Source of the DNA: Tubulanus polymorphus
Taxonomy: Eukaryota > Nemertea > Palaeonemertea > Tubulaniformes > Tubulanidae
Assembly: GCF_964204645.1 (NCBI RefSeq)
Contig: NC_134032.1
Location: forward strand, 4,926,916-4,990,915
Direction of reading: 5' to 3'
DNA length: 64,000 nt
The position numbers were made by a program, and so were the translations under genes. Each line of letters begins with the position of its first letter. Within the stretch, counting starts at the first letter, position 1. Of the stretch, positions 40,047 to 52,475 are shown in pieces. The notes under the pieces are model-generated. The model had not been told where the DNA came from. It saw nothing but the letters and a program-made list of their open reading frames with translations, and searched no databases.

Positions 40047-41285
40047 GCATTTTTGACGCATCAATCGACGCATCAAACGACGCATCAAATTCACTTCAAT
40101 CAAAATCTTATCTCATTTCATAATGTTATAAAGATCTATATGATCCATATGGTTTTGGTTAAGGTTAGGTTGAGGGACATGTGTAGGTAAAACATTCCAA
40201 TTGTATTTCGCTGCCTTGGTGGACTAGCAGTGTCACTGTGCTAGTGCAGGCCTGAGTTCGAATGCTGTTCTTTTCTCCATGTTGTATCTTTTTCTACAGT
40301 TCTTTTTAGTCGTGAGATTAGTGTAGCATTCTAATCAGAGCAAATTGCTATGGGCAAAATAGAACAGGAATAATGGCCCGGCGGTGATCCTGTAACCAAA
40401 AACTGACCTGATCAGTATCAAGATGGCCGACTGCCGAAATCAGCAATTTTCACACATCATTTTCTAATTTTCAAAGGAGATTTTGAAGCCATGCTTTGAT
40501 CAATCAATCATTCTTATATTTCTATCTACCAAGTGCCAATCAGCTTACGAAATGGGTCTGTCGGTCACAAGTCGACCTTTTTCGTTACCGAAAAGGTCGA
40601 CTGATTTTGGCTATACGTTTTTGCTCTTTACGAACCTTATTAGGCACTAAGGTTCGTAGTGTAATTCATGCCTGAATTCAGAGACCTTCATCCATTCCTT
40701 GTAAGGGTTTGATTCCCTACCGCCAACATAAACTCTGCAATGCTCAACCCTTAAATGGTCTAATAAGTGATTAAGGTTTCTTTGGACAGGTTGCTAAGCG
40801 ACCACCAGTCTGTAATGTATATTATTTAACAATAATACATTAAATTGTAACAGCTGCCGCGAAACGAAGAGCTTTCGAAGTAGCGGCGGGTCTGGGAATG
40901 GCGAGACCCGAGGGACCAGGGCCCCTTCCCCTCAAAGTACCGAGCGATTATTTTTTATTTTCCCAAATATTGACGAGCCCCGGCTTGAGAGTTGGGTTTA
41001 TAATCGACTCACTTCCTCTTGTATTAGTTCTAGAATGCAGAAAACTGCACAATTATGCACATCGAATTTGAAATACATGTATTTTGACGGGATGACCCTC
41101 AGATCCCCGACCCTCCATTCGCACCTAATACAAGATAGCCCTAGATCCACCCTTGCGAAGGACAGGCAGAGCAATAGATGCTTATGAAATGTATTATGAA
41201 ATATGTTAAATTTGAATAAAGGGAATTTGACGCGTCGTTTGACGCGCCGATTGTCGTCGATTGATGCGTCGTATGGTGCGTCGCT
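40047..41285. repeat. Inverted repeats of GACGCATC units around a 1.1-kb core
   Basis: 40049-40095 has three GACGCATCAA units, and 41225-41285 has the inverse TTTGACGCGTCG units (about 45 bp matching with differences). They may be ends of a fold-back type element. No clear target duplication was found. Confidence 0.5.
40196..40290 (+). repeat. tRNA-derived SINE head
   Basis: TGGTGGACTAGCAG fits a Pol III A-box and GAGTTCGAATGC a B-box, spaced about 35 bp, inside the inverted-repeat region. A tRNA-like SINE is likely; the tail was not delimited. Confidence 0.5.
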
Positions 41286-41714
41286 TTTCCCATCAACTTC
41301 ACTGCATGATGAAGGACAAAATGTATTATTGACTAAATCAATGTTAACTTAGAAAATACTTGAATTAGGTGTATATCACAATTTGTATTTTTTCTATTTT
41401 ACAATGTTGAGTAATGTTGAAAATTATTTTATCCACAAAAGATGTACAAAAGGTAGTGACCCCCCCACCCCCCTCTTTCAAGATGGAAAACCATATTAGA
41501 GAAAACTCCCCACCCCCTTGTCCACAAAAGTGCGTGAAATCAAAACATATTTTTTTATGGAGAGCCCCGAGATAAAATGTGTTCTTAATCAACTTGGCAC
41601 TTTATCAACTACTGTTTCCGGGCCTGCGTATATTCGATCTTTAAACTTTAAGATCCCGCATTAAGTTTCTCGTATACGGGGCATGTGTTTGACTGACGGC
41701 TGTTTAATTTACAG

Positions 41715-41954
41715 TCTAGCGCTGACAAAACGGTAACGCTGATCGCAAGTGAAGGTGGCAGCGCGATTGCATATAAGTGTGACGTCACAAATTATGATGA
41801 AGTTCAACATGTGGCAGCACAAGTGACACGTGACATGGGAAGGGTTAATATATTGGTAAACAACGCTGGAATTCTGCATGGTTTGGATATCATCAGCTTG
41901 AACGAACAGCAAATTAAAAACACCTTCAATGTGAACAACATTGCTCAATTCTGG
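41715..41954 (+). CDS. Short-chain dehydrogenase/reductase, exon 2
   Basis: 240 bp, phase 0 at both ends, after the acceptor TTTACAG at 41714 and before GTAAGT at 41955. It encodes SSADKTVTL...YKCDVTNYDEV, then VNILVNNAGILHGLDI, the SDR 'NNAG' motif that holds the central beta-sheet. The CDVTN Asp contacts the adenine ring in this family. The catalytic Ser and YxxxK lie in later exons outside the window. It joins in frame to exon 1 at 6107. Confidence 0.88.
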
Positions 41955-43080
41955 GTAAGTGTCATCTTCCCTCGGCATGGATTGAAGTTGCATAACAACT
42001 GCCAAGAATCCCTGCTTCCGTACTTCGCCCGAGTGCGCGGCTTCATGCACATCATAGATGATGTTATCATAAGCCAATCAGTAAACTTTGTTTTATCTCA
42101 GCACGGTTTGAACTGAATTTTTCGTTATCCATAAAATTTGCTTCAACCAACATACCACAGGAAGCCAGGCGCCACACCTCAGCTACGCATATCCATACAG
42201 TTAGTCTCGATCAAATTTTAGGATAAAGCTGATATAAAGAAAGTTATAACATACGTATTAACTCCGTGCACGTACAGAACTGACTGAAAATAATAGTGAC
42301 ATTACTGCTAGTAGTGCTAGGAACCGCGTTTCCAACGTTACTTTTTCCTAGCGACTAACCGAGGTACTAGACACATTTGCCAATAAATACATTGTCGTGG
42401 GCCAACCTGTACTCTGGGTACTACTGATTTGACTGGATCGTATGAGCCAAGAAAAGAGCAATTCGCTGAAATTGAGCACTTCTTTGACCATCACTTATGG
42501 CTATCCTTTTTAGCTCACTTATGAAAGTGTCGCTAATTCAATACTATGTGACCAGTTATCAATGGGAGTAAATAATAACCTATTCACAGGTAGGTGAATG
42601 AATTATTACAACATTGATTTAGATATAGTAATATCATCCATTGAGTGAACACGACGTAATGGAATGGAACATTTTTTCATTGTTAGTATTGTGTGAGAAC
42701 TAGATTTTTTTATGCCCTGTAATAAAGTCAATCTGTTTCGAAAGAAAGAGCGGAATGAGCGCCTCGCCATACGACGTCCTGACTCGAGGAGTGTCAATGG
42801 TGTCGCTATTACCAGAATTCACTATAATAGAAACGTATAGGAAAAGATGAGTACAACTGTTAAGAAAGTGCACTCGTCAGTATTGAATATTTTCGGGAAG
42901 GTTATAGGTCACATAATAACAGACGCTACATTAACGACATTACATTGATAAACACATGCTCAACTGATTGATGCTAGTCAAGTATCTGATAAAGTAAATA
43001 TAGATGATTAAGTTTTATCTAAATTACCCATCAGGAAGAACTCCATTGATTAGATTCTACTGTTATTTGAACCAGATGAC
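41955..43080. other. SDR intron 2, first part
   Basis: Ordinary intron sequence with no gene recognised. The first 160 bases stay open in frame by chance after the donor. It ends with GACGGT (43081-43086), target duplication of mini-Polinton D. Confidence 0.6.
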
Positions 43081-43086
43081 GACGGT

Positions 43087-44057
43087 TGTTATAGGGAATA
43101 TGGGGGTTCAGATCAAAGGTCGAAGGGTCCAGCAAATAAAAAATAAAAAATAAATTCTCGCACACTCGAATTTATTTTCATTTTTTACTCTCTCGCCCCT
43201 TCAACCTTTAACCTGAACCCCCATATCCCCTATTACTCCTACAATTCAAAGATATCGATTTACATGAATTAGAAAAATATTCTACAATTAAAAATTTTAT
43301 TCAAGATTTGATTAGAACTGCGCATTTTCGTTTTCAAGTGAATAGTATTACTGAATTAATGTTTAAAAATCATTATCTTATGATAGAGTTATCGAATGAA
43401 AAAGATAAAATCGTTTTCAATACAATAATTCCAAAATTCACAACATTTGATGAAATAGATTAACATCTAATGATTACAGAAATACAATCACTTTTTAATG
43501 ATGAAAATTCACATAAAACATTATTTTTACACAAACGTTATTGCCCTTTCGGAAAATGTTATGTATTATTTTTCAGAGTAGAAGAAAATAGATTCATCCC
43601 CGACATTCCAATTGAAAAATCATTCAAAGATGTGGGAATTCAATGTGAATTAGATAATAATAATTCTTATAAAGATGTTGGAATTCAATGTAATTTAGAC
43701 AATAAAATCGGGACACCTAAATATGAACCTAATTAAAAAGTGTTATGTAATTGTGGAAAATATTATACTCGAAGCAATAAATCACACCATCTTAAATCAA
43801 AATATGATAACTCAAAAATAATAATTCAACTCTAAATATTCAAAATAAGATATTTCAAATTACTATATATGAATATGAATATATACATACATGAATATCA
43901 TAAGGAGTAATATGGAATATGGGGGTTCAGGTTAAAGGTTGAAGGGGCGAGTGAGTAAAAAATAAAAAATAAATTCGAGTGTGCGAGAATTTTTTTTTCA
44001 TTTTCTATGAGCTCGACCCTTCGACCTTTGATCTGAACCCCCATATTCCCTATTACT
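43087..44057. mobile_element. Mini-Polinton D (971 bp)
   Basis: Both ends are fold-back palindromes of the same family as Polintons B and C, 43087-43237 and 43906-44057, each with outer and inner edges near-AGTAATAGGG and GGGGGTTCAG. A 6-bp duplication, GACGGT, flanks it (43081-43086 and 44058-44063). Only one gene remnant lies inside. It is a non-autonomous deletion derivative that would need an integrase supplied in trans. Confidence 0.85.
43254..43830 (+). pseudogene. Unknown Polinton gene remnant inside D
   Basis: A frame with one break (TAA at about 43461) reads HELEKYSTIKNFIQDLIRTAHF, later LFLHKRYCPFGKCYVLFFRVEE, two DVGIQCxLDN repeats, and after a stop (43736) CNCGKYYTRSNKSHHLKSKY, a C/H-rich finger-like end. 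No homologue is in A, B or C. It is not recognised. Confidence 0.5.
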
Positions 44058-44063
44058 GACGGT

Positions 44064-44781
44064 GCGTTGGAATGCATTCAACACTAAACCGTTACACGTT
44101 CAGAATGGCGTAAAATAAGGCGGTGTGTTGTCATATCACGGAATGACGGAATCGCGGAATTTAAAAAAAACAGTTAATTTCTACACTATTTGTAGTATTT
44201 TTTCCCGCGGTGTCGTACAAGGCACCGGACCAACCGATGAAATGAGTTAGCACTGAATCACACTATCAGCACGCAATTTCATCTGACAGTTAAAGTTCAG
44301 TTGCCAGCTGTAGCAGCAGTCAGAAAGTAGTCGGACAAAGAGATTGTCACCAGGGCAATCATCGGTTATCGAAGTTAATCGATTTTTTGCGATCTACGTA
44401 GATTTGAGCACGGTCGCTCTAGGTTGGGCCGTAGTTTCAGATGGCTGCACACGTTGAATGTGCTACTACAAAACATGTACCAGTTAAAAAATATACCATT
44501 TTACATATAACCTTTCATATCATTCAACTTTTATTAACTCTTGTATTTAGGTGGCAGCAGTGAGCGCTCTTACAAGCTTCCTCTGATCAGCTCCTACTAA
44601 AGACAGAATTTTTTCCAGTTAAACCACAGATTATGTCACTGGAAAAAAAAGCTTGGAAAATTGGATTATTATTGTGACACTTGTGAACGATGAAGCTAAA
44701 AAATCAACCGTTGATAACTTTGTTAATTTTTGATAGCAGTGGAATTCAAAACTGAACAGAGATTTTGGATCATTAACACTA
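44064..44781. other. Non-coding before the LINE
   Basis: Host intron, possibly including the 5' UTR of the following LINE. No separate gene seen. Confidence 0.5.
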
Positions 44782-47587
44782 ATGCTAGTTCATATGTACA
44801 GGTTGCATAGCAGTGCAATCATGTATGACTATTCGCGTGGAGTTGTGCTTTCAATGAGGTGTGATATCAAATCTAGATCTACTGACTGTGACATTGAGAG
44901 ACTAAAATCACTTGGTGTTTACAAACGTTGCTCAACGAGACGCGGCAAAGGAGGGGGACAAAGATCCGAGTTTAAGCTGTGTACAAATACTAATTTGACT
45001 GTTGGTGTACTTAACTGTCAATCTGCAAGACATACAGAAGATTTGATTCATGACGTCATTCTAGAGAACAACATTGACATTCTCTGCACGAGTGAAACAT
45101 GGCCAACTTCAAATAGAAAGGATGACTTCTTTGTAAAAGTGTTTGTCAATACCAGGATAAAAATGCATTCATAATCCCCGACATGGTAACAGAGGGTATG
45201 GAGGGATTGCCTTCATTTACAGAGACAATCTGCAGATTCAATTATCATTGGATGACAACCGCAATTATACAAATTATTATTGAAGACTTCAACAAATTTA
45301 TTCTCACAATCGATAATGAAAAGTATGAACTGGTCAACATGTATCGACCTCCACCATCCCGTAAAAACAAACTGACTACTAAAATGTTCTTTGATGAAGC
45401 TCCTGTCTTTCTTTTGGATTTAATTATTTTAATACTAGTGCAAACGTGGAGAGACTCATAATCGTCGGTGACCTTAACTTTCACCTGGATGATCTGTCCA
45501 AATCTGACACTAAGCGATTTAAAGATATGTTAGAGACCTCAGGTCTCCGCAAGAACGTGTCTGAACCTACCCAACGTGATGGCTATATTTTGGATGATAC
45601 GATGACTCTTGAGGAGGCAGATTTCATCAAGGGGCTTGTATTGGGTGACATGATTGCTGATCACAACCTTATTCTGTTCAGTATTAACTATAAAAAGCCA
45701 TCCCCACGCCGTGTCAGTGTTAAGGGGGAAGCTTAGAGATTTAGATTTGGATAAATTCTCTCAGGATATCTATAGCTCATTCGAAAATCTGACAGTAACT
45801 TATATATCTGATCTCAGTGAATCGTACACATCGTCCGTCATTGCAGTTATCGATGAACATGCTCCAGTTTATACCAAGACAGCGGTAGTTCGTCCGTCAC
45901 ATCCTTGGTTTAGTGCTGAGGTACAGATGGCTAAAACGAAGAAGCGCCGTGCAGAGTGAAAGTGGCGGAAAACTAAGCTTACCGTTCACAAACAAATTTA
46001 CTTCGAAAATAGGAACTCGTTCAATATATTGCTAAGGAGGTCAAAGGCATCTCATTTTACATAGAGGATTGAAGATACTGCTGGCGATGGGAAAAAGTTA
46101 CAGATGATTTATCAGGAAATACTTCGGTCAAAGAAATCAACATCTCTTCCAGATCATTCTGATGACGTTGAACTTGCAAATATCAAGCGTTATATCAAGT
46201 TCTTTGTTGATAAGGTTGAAGGAATACGATCAACTCTAACTGTATCTTTCGATGAGCCTTCAATGACAGAGCGTACAAGCAGCAGGCTGCTAAATTTTCA
46301 TCCAGCTTGTGAGAATGAAATTTCCCAAATAATTAGTGCTGCTCCCAGCAAATCTTGTGCACTGGATCCAATACCAACTTCGTTACTTAAAAAGGTTCTA
46401 GGCTCTATGCTACCGTTTATTACTCTGGTCATTATTAAGTCGCTATCAGCGGGTATCGTTCTTAAAGACATGAAGCGCGGATTAGTAACTCCATTGTTAA
46501 AGAAACCATCGTTAGACCCTTACATCCTGAGCAACTACCGTCCGATTAGCAATGTCTCCTTCATTTCTAAAGTGCTTGAGCGTGTTGTAGCCAGCTGGCT
46601 CCGTTGCTACATGGACGAAAACAATCTCCATGACTACCTCCAATCAACCTATAAAACTGGCAACAGTACAGAAACGGCACTGCTCCGCGTCCAAAATGAT
46701 CTACGTCTTATGGTCGATGCTGGTGGTGTGGGATTACTTGTTCTTTTCGACATCAGCGCCGCCTTCGACACTATCGATCATGAGGTGCTCATAGCTCGAA
46801 TGCAGGATTATGTTGGTATAGACGGTGAGCCCTTGAATGGCTTCGTTCGTATATTTCTATAGGAGCCAACAAGTACTGATCTCTGAATCTCGCTCCGCTG
46901 ATTGTGAACTGAAGTTTGCAGTACCCCAAGGCTCAGCCCTTGGGCCGCTGTTATTCCTAGCATACATTCTCCCCTAAGTGCATGTCATCGAACAGTTTGA
47001 CCTTAACAGACATGGCTTAGCTGGTGATAACCAGCTCTACACACTTTATCAATTCTGAATGTGGACACTCTAAACACTCAGATCACTCGTGTTGAAAAAT
47101 GTCTAATTGCCATAAGTAGATGGTATACCGATAATTATTTGAAGGCAAACCCTACCAAAACAGAGGCTATACTGTTTGGTACTGCCCTCTGATTGTCATC
47201 TATAAATGTTAAGTCGATATGTGTTGATGGTGTCCTTGTTCCTATATCCAAACAACCAGTCAAAAATCTCGGAGTATTATTTGATCCGCTGCTATCTATT
47301 CAACCCCAGGTCAATGCTATTCTCAAAAATGGTTATTTTCACCTACGTAAAATTTCATTGGTGCGTAACCAGCTCACTCAATCGGCTGCTAAGAGTCTTG
47401 TTCAGGCATTGGTTATCCCAAGGCTTGATTATTGCAACAGTCTTTTGGTTGGCACATCAGGTGATCACATTGAAAAGTTACGGAGACTGCAAAATTCCTG
47501 TGTCCGTTTGATCACTAGAACACCGCGATTTCAATACATTAAACCCGTTCTGTACAAACTTCACTGCCTACCAGTTACATCGAGGAT
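44782..47587 (+). mobile_element. CR1-like LINE, broken and interrupted by Polinton C
   Basis: The endonuclease domain starts at about 44998 (VGVLNCQSARHTEDLI, then CTSETW) and continues through frame changes to IIVGDLNFHLDD (45460) and DHNLILFS (45658). The RT domain (46104-47590) has PIPTSLLKK, SNYRPISNVSFISKVLERV, LVLFDISAAFDTIDHEVL (motif with D) and FAVPQGSALGPLLF. The YADD box is changed to AGDN (about 47025), which would abolish catalysis. The 3' thumb (PRLDYCNSLLVG) runs to KPVLYKLHCLPVTSRI, where the AATAGGG end of Polinton C starts. Confidence 0.8.
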
Positions 47588-47700
47588 CGTAATAGGGATA
47601 ATAGGGATTCATACCAAAGGTCGAAGGGGCGAAATATACATTCTCGCGCACTCGAATTTATTTTTCGACCCCTAAACCTTTGTTATGAACCCCAATTACT
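47588..47700. repeat. Left fold-back terminus of Polinton C
   Basis: GGTCGAAGGGGCGAAA (about 47618) and its inverse TTTTCGACCCCT (about 47660), bounded by AATAGGG outside and AATTACT inside. Same plan as in B and D, shorter. Confidence 0.75.
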
Positions 47701-47772
47701 CTTAAAATATTCATATATATGAATATGAATAACTTCTAAAATCAATTTTAATATAAAAAAATTTATATTAAA

Positions 47773-48963
47773 ATGGAAGCAAATAAGAAGTACAACTGTC
47801 CAACATGTAAAATTAATATAGATAAATCTCAAAAAGCAAGAAACAATAAAACTAAAGAATTAACGCATTTAGAAAATAAATTGAAATTAGAATATAAAGA
47901 TGATATATTAGAAACTAAATTAGATGAATTAAAGAATGAAAAAGAAATACACAAATATGATACATGTCATCAATCAGTAACAAAAGATATTATAAAGATC
48001 ATTTAAAATCTAAAAGTCATATTAGAAATATGAATAATGATATTTTAGGTGAAGATTATTTTGATGATGATATTAATAAACAGAAGACAATTAAAAGAAT
48101 GAAAAATAAATTAAACAATAAAAGACCATACATGGAAGATGTTAAAAATTATATTAATTCATTAGATGTTTAAAAAGAAATAAAGATAACTGAAGCATTT
48201 AAAAGTGATATTGGTCCAGCTGCTATTGAATTTAAATTTCATAAAGGAAAAACATTAGAAGAAAAAAAAACATTTAAAAATATGAAAAGATTATAGAAAT
48301 AATTACAGACGTAGAATACCACAATAATTAGTTGCTTACACCCAACAGAATATATAAATTTTAGATTAACACATTATAAACCATTTGAAAATAATTATGA
48401 GATAGCCAGTTATCCTGTTATTATTAAAAATATTCCAAAAATAGAAAGAGATAATAATCTTAAAATAAATGTATTCGATTTAATCAAATTACCAAATACA
48501 AAAGGCAATAAAATTGAAAAATTTACACTGGAGCCTTTGTATTTATCAAAAGATTATGATTCAAATGGGGTTATAGATATATTATATTATGAAAATCATT
48601 ATATGTGGATAAAACAAATCGATGTATTTCTTAGAACAAAAAATAGTCACAATAAAATATATCTATGTAGAAAATGTTACATAGATTCGGTATGAAAGTA
48701 CATTATACATCATAAACAATTATGTGAAAATCATGATTATTGTAAAATGATTTTACCAAATGAAAAGGATAAAGTAATAGAAATTCAAACATATGATTAC
48801 AAAAATTAAGTACCATTTGTAATATATGGTGATTTCGAATCATTAAATAAAGAATTAACTGATCAAGATAGAAAAGAGATATATTATAAAAGGAAGAGAT
48901 TAAATTCTGAAAATGAGTTCTCAGGAGAAACCAAATACAATTAAAAAGATTCATTTATCAGCT
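47773..48963 (+). pseudogene. polB: PolB N-terminal and exonuclease fragment
   Basis: Reads MEANKKYNCPTCKINIDKSQ, then after breaks DHLKSKSHIRNMNNDILG, RPYMEDVKNYINSLDV, and SCLHPTEYINF to YGDFESLNKELTDQDRK (Exo I). Numerous stops and shifts occur, and there is a deletion near 48325. It corresponds to 9418 to about 11040 of Polinton A. Confidence 0.8.
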
Positions 48964-48967
48964 TAAG

Positions 48968-49968
48968 CTTTTTGTTATAGATTTAGAATATCCTGAATAT
49001 ATTAAATTTAAATCTAAAAATCTAGCTTACTGTCCAGAACATAAAACTGTAACTCATGAAGAATTATCAAATTACGAAAAAAGAATTAAACCCGAAAATC
49101 ATATTCATACAGAAAAGTTAATGGTAACTCAAGAAGATAAATATAATTATGTAGTACATTATAGAATGTTAAGTTTTATTTGAATCAAGGAATGATTCTA
49201 AAAAAGTACATAGATATATTTCATTCAGCCAATCTAAGTGGTTAGAAAAATATATAGATTTTAACAGCAAACAGAGAACTAAAGCTAAAACTGATTTCGA
49301 GAAAGATTTCTTCAAGTTAATGAATAATGCATTATATGGTAAGACTTGTGAAAATATTAGAAATAGAAATGATATTGAGTTAGTTAGTAATGGTAAAAGA
49401 ATTAGACATTTACAATCATATCCTTAGTTCATTGGTAACAGAATATTTGATGAAAATTGAGCTGCCGTTAAGATGAGAAGAACGTCAATGAAATTTAATA
49501 AACCAATCTATGTTGGCGCTTCAGTTTTAGAATTATCAAAATTACTAATGTATGAATTCTATTATAATGTATTACAACCACTTTTTAGAGAAAAACATAT
49601 AGAAATACTATATTTTGATACAGATTCTTACATATTAAAGATAAAAACTAATAACATAACTGACGATTTAAAAACATTAAAACATCATTTTGATTTCAGT
49701 AATTATCCTAAAGATCATGAATTGTTTAGCAATGATAATAAAAAAGTTCCTGGTAAATTCAAAGATGAATTAGGTGGTGAAGAAATGATAGAGTTCATAG
49801 GTATTAGATCTAAAATGTATTCATATAAAACTAAAGAAAATGAAGCTAAAAAGTTAAAAGGAATAAACAAAAGTGTAGTAGAAAAGAATATTCATTTCAA
49901 AGATTACATCAATTGTATATTCAATGAAGAAGTTAGAAAACATAAGATGAGATGTTTAAGATCTGAAG
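48968..49968 (+). pseudogene. polB: Extra PolB palm-domain segment (duplicate)
   Basis: From FFVIDLEYPEYIKFK through KLMNNALYGKTCENI and ILYFDTDSYILKIK to MRCLRSED. It is a decayed duplicate of 50905-51907 at an offset of about 1935 bp. At 49968 it joins abruptly to the Exo II region, so the polymerase parts are out of order. Confidence 0.85.
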
Positions 49969-52085
49969 ATCAGTCATATTTCATAATCTATCAGGATATG
50001 ATGCTCATTTATTCATCAAACAGCTATGTTATAAAATAGAAGAAATCAATAATGAAATAGAAAGATTAAATTCAAATAGATCAAAAGATAAAATACCAAC
50101 TTATAAATTTAAAATGTTAGCTAGAACATCTGAGAATTATATATCATTCCAATTTGGGTGTTTAAGATTTATAGATTCATATAGATTTTTAAATAGTTCA
50201 TTAGATAACTTATCAAAATCATTAGTTGATGATGAATTAAAAATATTAAAGCAACACTACCCAAATAATGATGATTTTCAATTAATGAGATATGAAGGCG
50301 CAATTCCATATTCATTTTATAAATCACATAATGATTTTAATATAACTGAATTATTAAAAGAACAATTCTATGATGAATTAAAAAATGAATATGTTAAAGA
50401 TGAAGTATATAATAGAACATTGAATATTTGGAATCATTTCAAAATAGAAAATCATGGACAATTAGTAGATTCATATCTAAAATCAGATGTATTATTATTA
50501 ACCGATATATTCGAAAGGTTTAGAGATGTAAACCTAAAATATTTCAATATTGATCCTTGTCATTGTTATTCAAGTCCAGGATTAACATGGGATTGTGGTT
50601 TAAAATTTACGGATATAAAAATGGATTTGTTAACAAATATAGATCAATTATTATTATTTGAAAAATCTATAAGAGGAGGTGTTTCAGGTGTATTAGGGGA
50701 TAGATATTTCAATGTAAATGATAACCCTGGATATAAGTTATTATATATAGATGCAAATAATTTCTATGGTTGGGCAATGATGGAACCACAACCTTATGGA
50801 GTATTTGAAATAAGTGAAGTTTCACAACATGAAAATAATGATAAATTTGATTGGAAGAAAAAAATCCTAGATATTGCAGATGATTCAGATACTGGTTACT
50901 TCTTTGTTGTAGATTTAGAATATCCTGAACATATTAAATTTAAATCTAGAAATCTAGCATACTGTCCAGAACATAAAACTGTAACTCATAAAGAACTATC
51001 GAATTATCAAAAAAGAATTAAACCCGAAAATCATATTCATACAGAAAAGTTAATGGTAACTCAAGAAGATAAATATAATTATGTAGTACATTATAGAATG
51101 TTAAAGTTTTATCTAAATCAAGGAATGATCCTAAAAAAAGTACATAGTTATATTTCATTCAGTCAATCTAAGTGGTTAGAAAAATATATAGATTTTAACA
51201 CCAAACAGAGAACTGAAGCTAAAACTGATTTCGAGAAAGATTTCTTCAAACTAATGAACAATGCATTCTATGGTAAGACTTGTGAAAATATTAGAAATAG
51301 AAATGATATTGAGTTAGTTAGTAATGGTAAAAGGATAAGGCATTTACAATCATATCCTAAGTTTTTAGGTATCAGAATATTTGATGAAAATTTAGCTGCA
51401 GTTAAAATGAGAAGAACGTCAATGAAATTTAATAAACCAATCTATGTTGGCGCTTCAGTTTTAGAATTATCAAAATTACTAATGAATGAATTCTATTATA
51501 ATGTATTACAACCACTTTTTGGAGAAAAACATATAGAAATACTATATTTTGATACAGATTCTTACATATTAAAGATAAAAACTAATAACATAACTGACGA
51601 TTTAAAAACATTAAAACATCATTTTGATTTCAGTAATTATCCTAAAGATCATGAATTGTTTAGCAATGATAATAAAAAAAGTTCCTGGTAAATTCAAAGA
51701 TGAATTAGGTGGTGAAGAAATGATAGAGTTCATAGGTATTAGATCTAAAATGTATTCATTTAAAACTAAAGAAAATGAAGCTAAAAAGTTAAAAGGAATA
51801 ACAAAAAGTGTAGTAGAAAAGAATATTCATTTCAAAGATTATATCAATTGTATATTCAATGAAGAAGTTAGAAAACATAAGATGAGATGTTTAAGATCTG
51901 AAGATCATGAAATGTTTATTGAAGAAATTGAAAAGATAAGTCTAAACCCATTTGATAATAAAAGATATATTTTAGATGATGGAATTCATACAGTTGCTTA
52001 TGGTTGTAATTTAGATGAATATTTAAAATTTAAAAGAGAAGAAACAAAAGAGAACGAGATAATGAAAAGAATTCTAACGTGTTGA
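49969..52085 (+). pseudogene. polB: PolB exonuclease II to C-terminus, intein-free, one frameshift
   Basis: Starts YFHNLSGYDAHLFIKQL (Exo II), then YLKSDVLLLTDIFERF (Exo III), LLYIDANNFYGWAM (motif A), KLMNNAFYGKTCEN (motif B) and LYFDTDSYIL (motif C, uninterrupted). A run of seven A near 51674, versus six in the 48968-49968 duplicate, shifts the frame. The second frame continues through IGIRSKMYSFKTKE to 52085. It is the empty-site counterpart of the intein-bearing PolB of A. Confidence 0.9.
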
Positions 52086-52103
52086 AAAAAATATGTATTA
52101 TAA

Positions 52104-52458
52104 ATGGAGAGTAAACAAACACACAGTGAGAACAACAAATTATTTCTAGATAGAATAAAAGATACTAAAAATGTAAAATCTGTAGATTATAAATTCAAAA
52201 AGGTTAACAGAATTAACAATCCATAAGAAATATCTAATTACAAATATTGATACAGTTACTAATAACTATGGAGATAAATTAGTTATACGCTTAGAATATG
52301 AAGGATTAAAAGGAAATACATTTAAATTCAGAATATATTTACCGGATAGATTTCATAGATTATCAAGTGAAGATCTTGAAGAATTATGTTCTGGTGATTT
52401 CTATTTCGTATACAAAGGTAAGAATGAAAAAGGGCACCATGAAATAGATTTCGAATAA
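52104..52458 (+). pseudogene. OB-fold-like protein, frameshifted
   Basis: N-terminal frame MESKQTHSENNKLFLDRIKD, then after a shift near 52200 VTNNYGDKLVIRLEYEG, FRIYLPDRFHRLSSEDLEEL and YKGKNEKGHHEIDFE. Clear homologue of the 26543 gene of A but on the + strand between PolB and penton. The start follows TTATAAATG. Confidence 0.65.
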
Positions 52459-52475
52459 GAAAATATGTAAAATTA

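Noticed and set aside
41955-42116. Continuation of the SDR ORF past exon 2
   Set aside because: A strong GTAAGT donor follows the codon for Trp, and the residues beyond it do not resemble an SDR.
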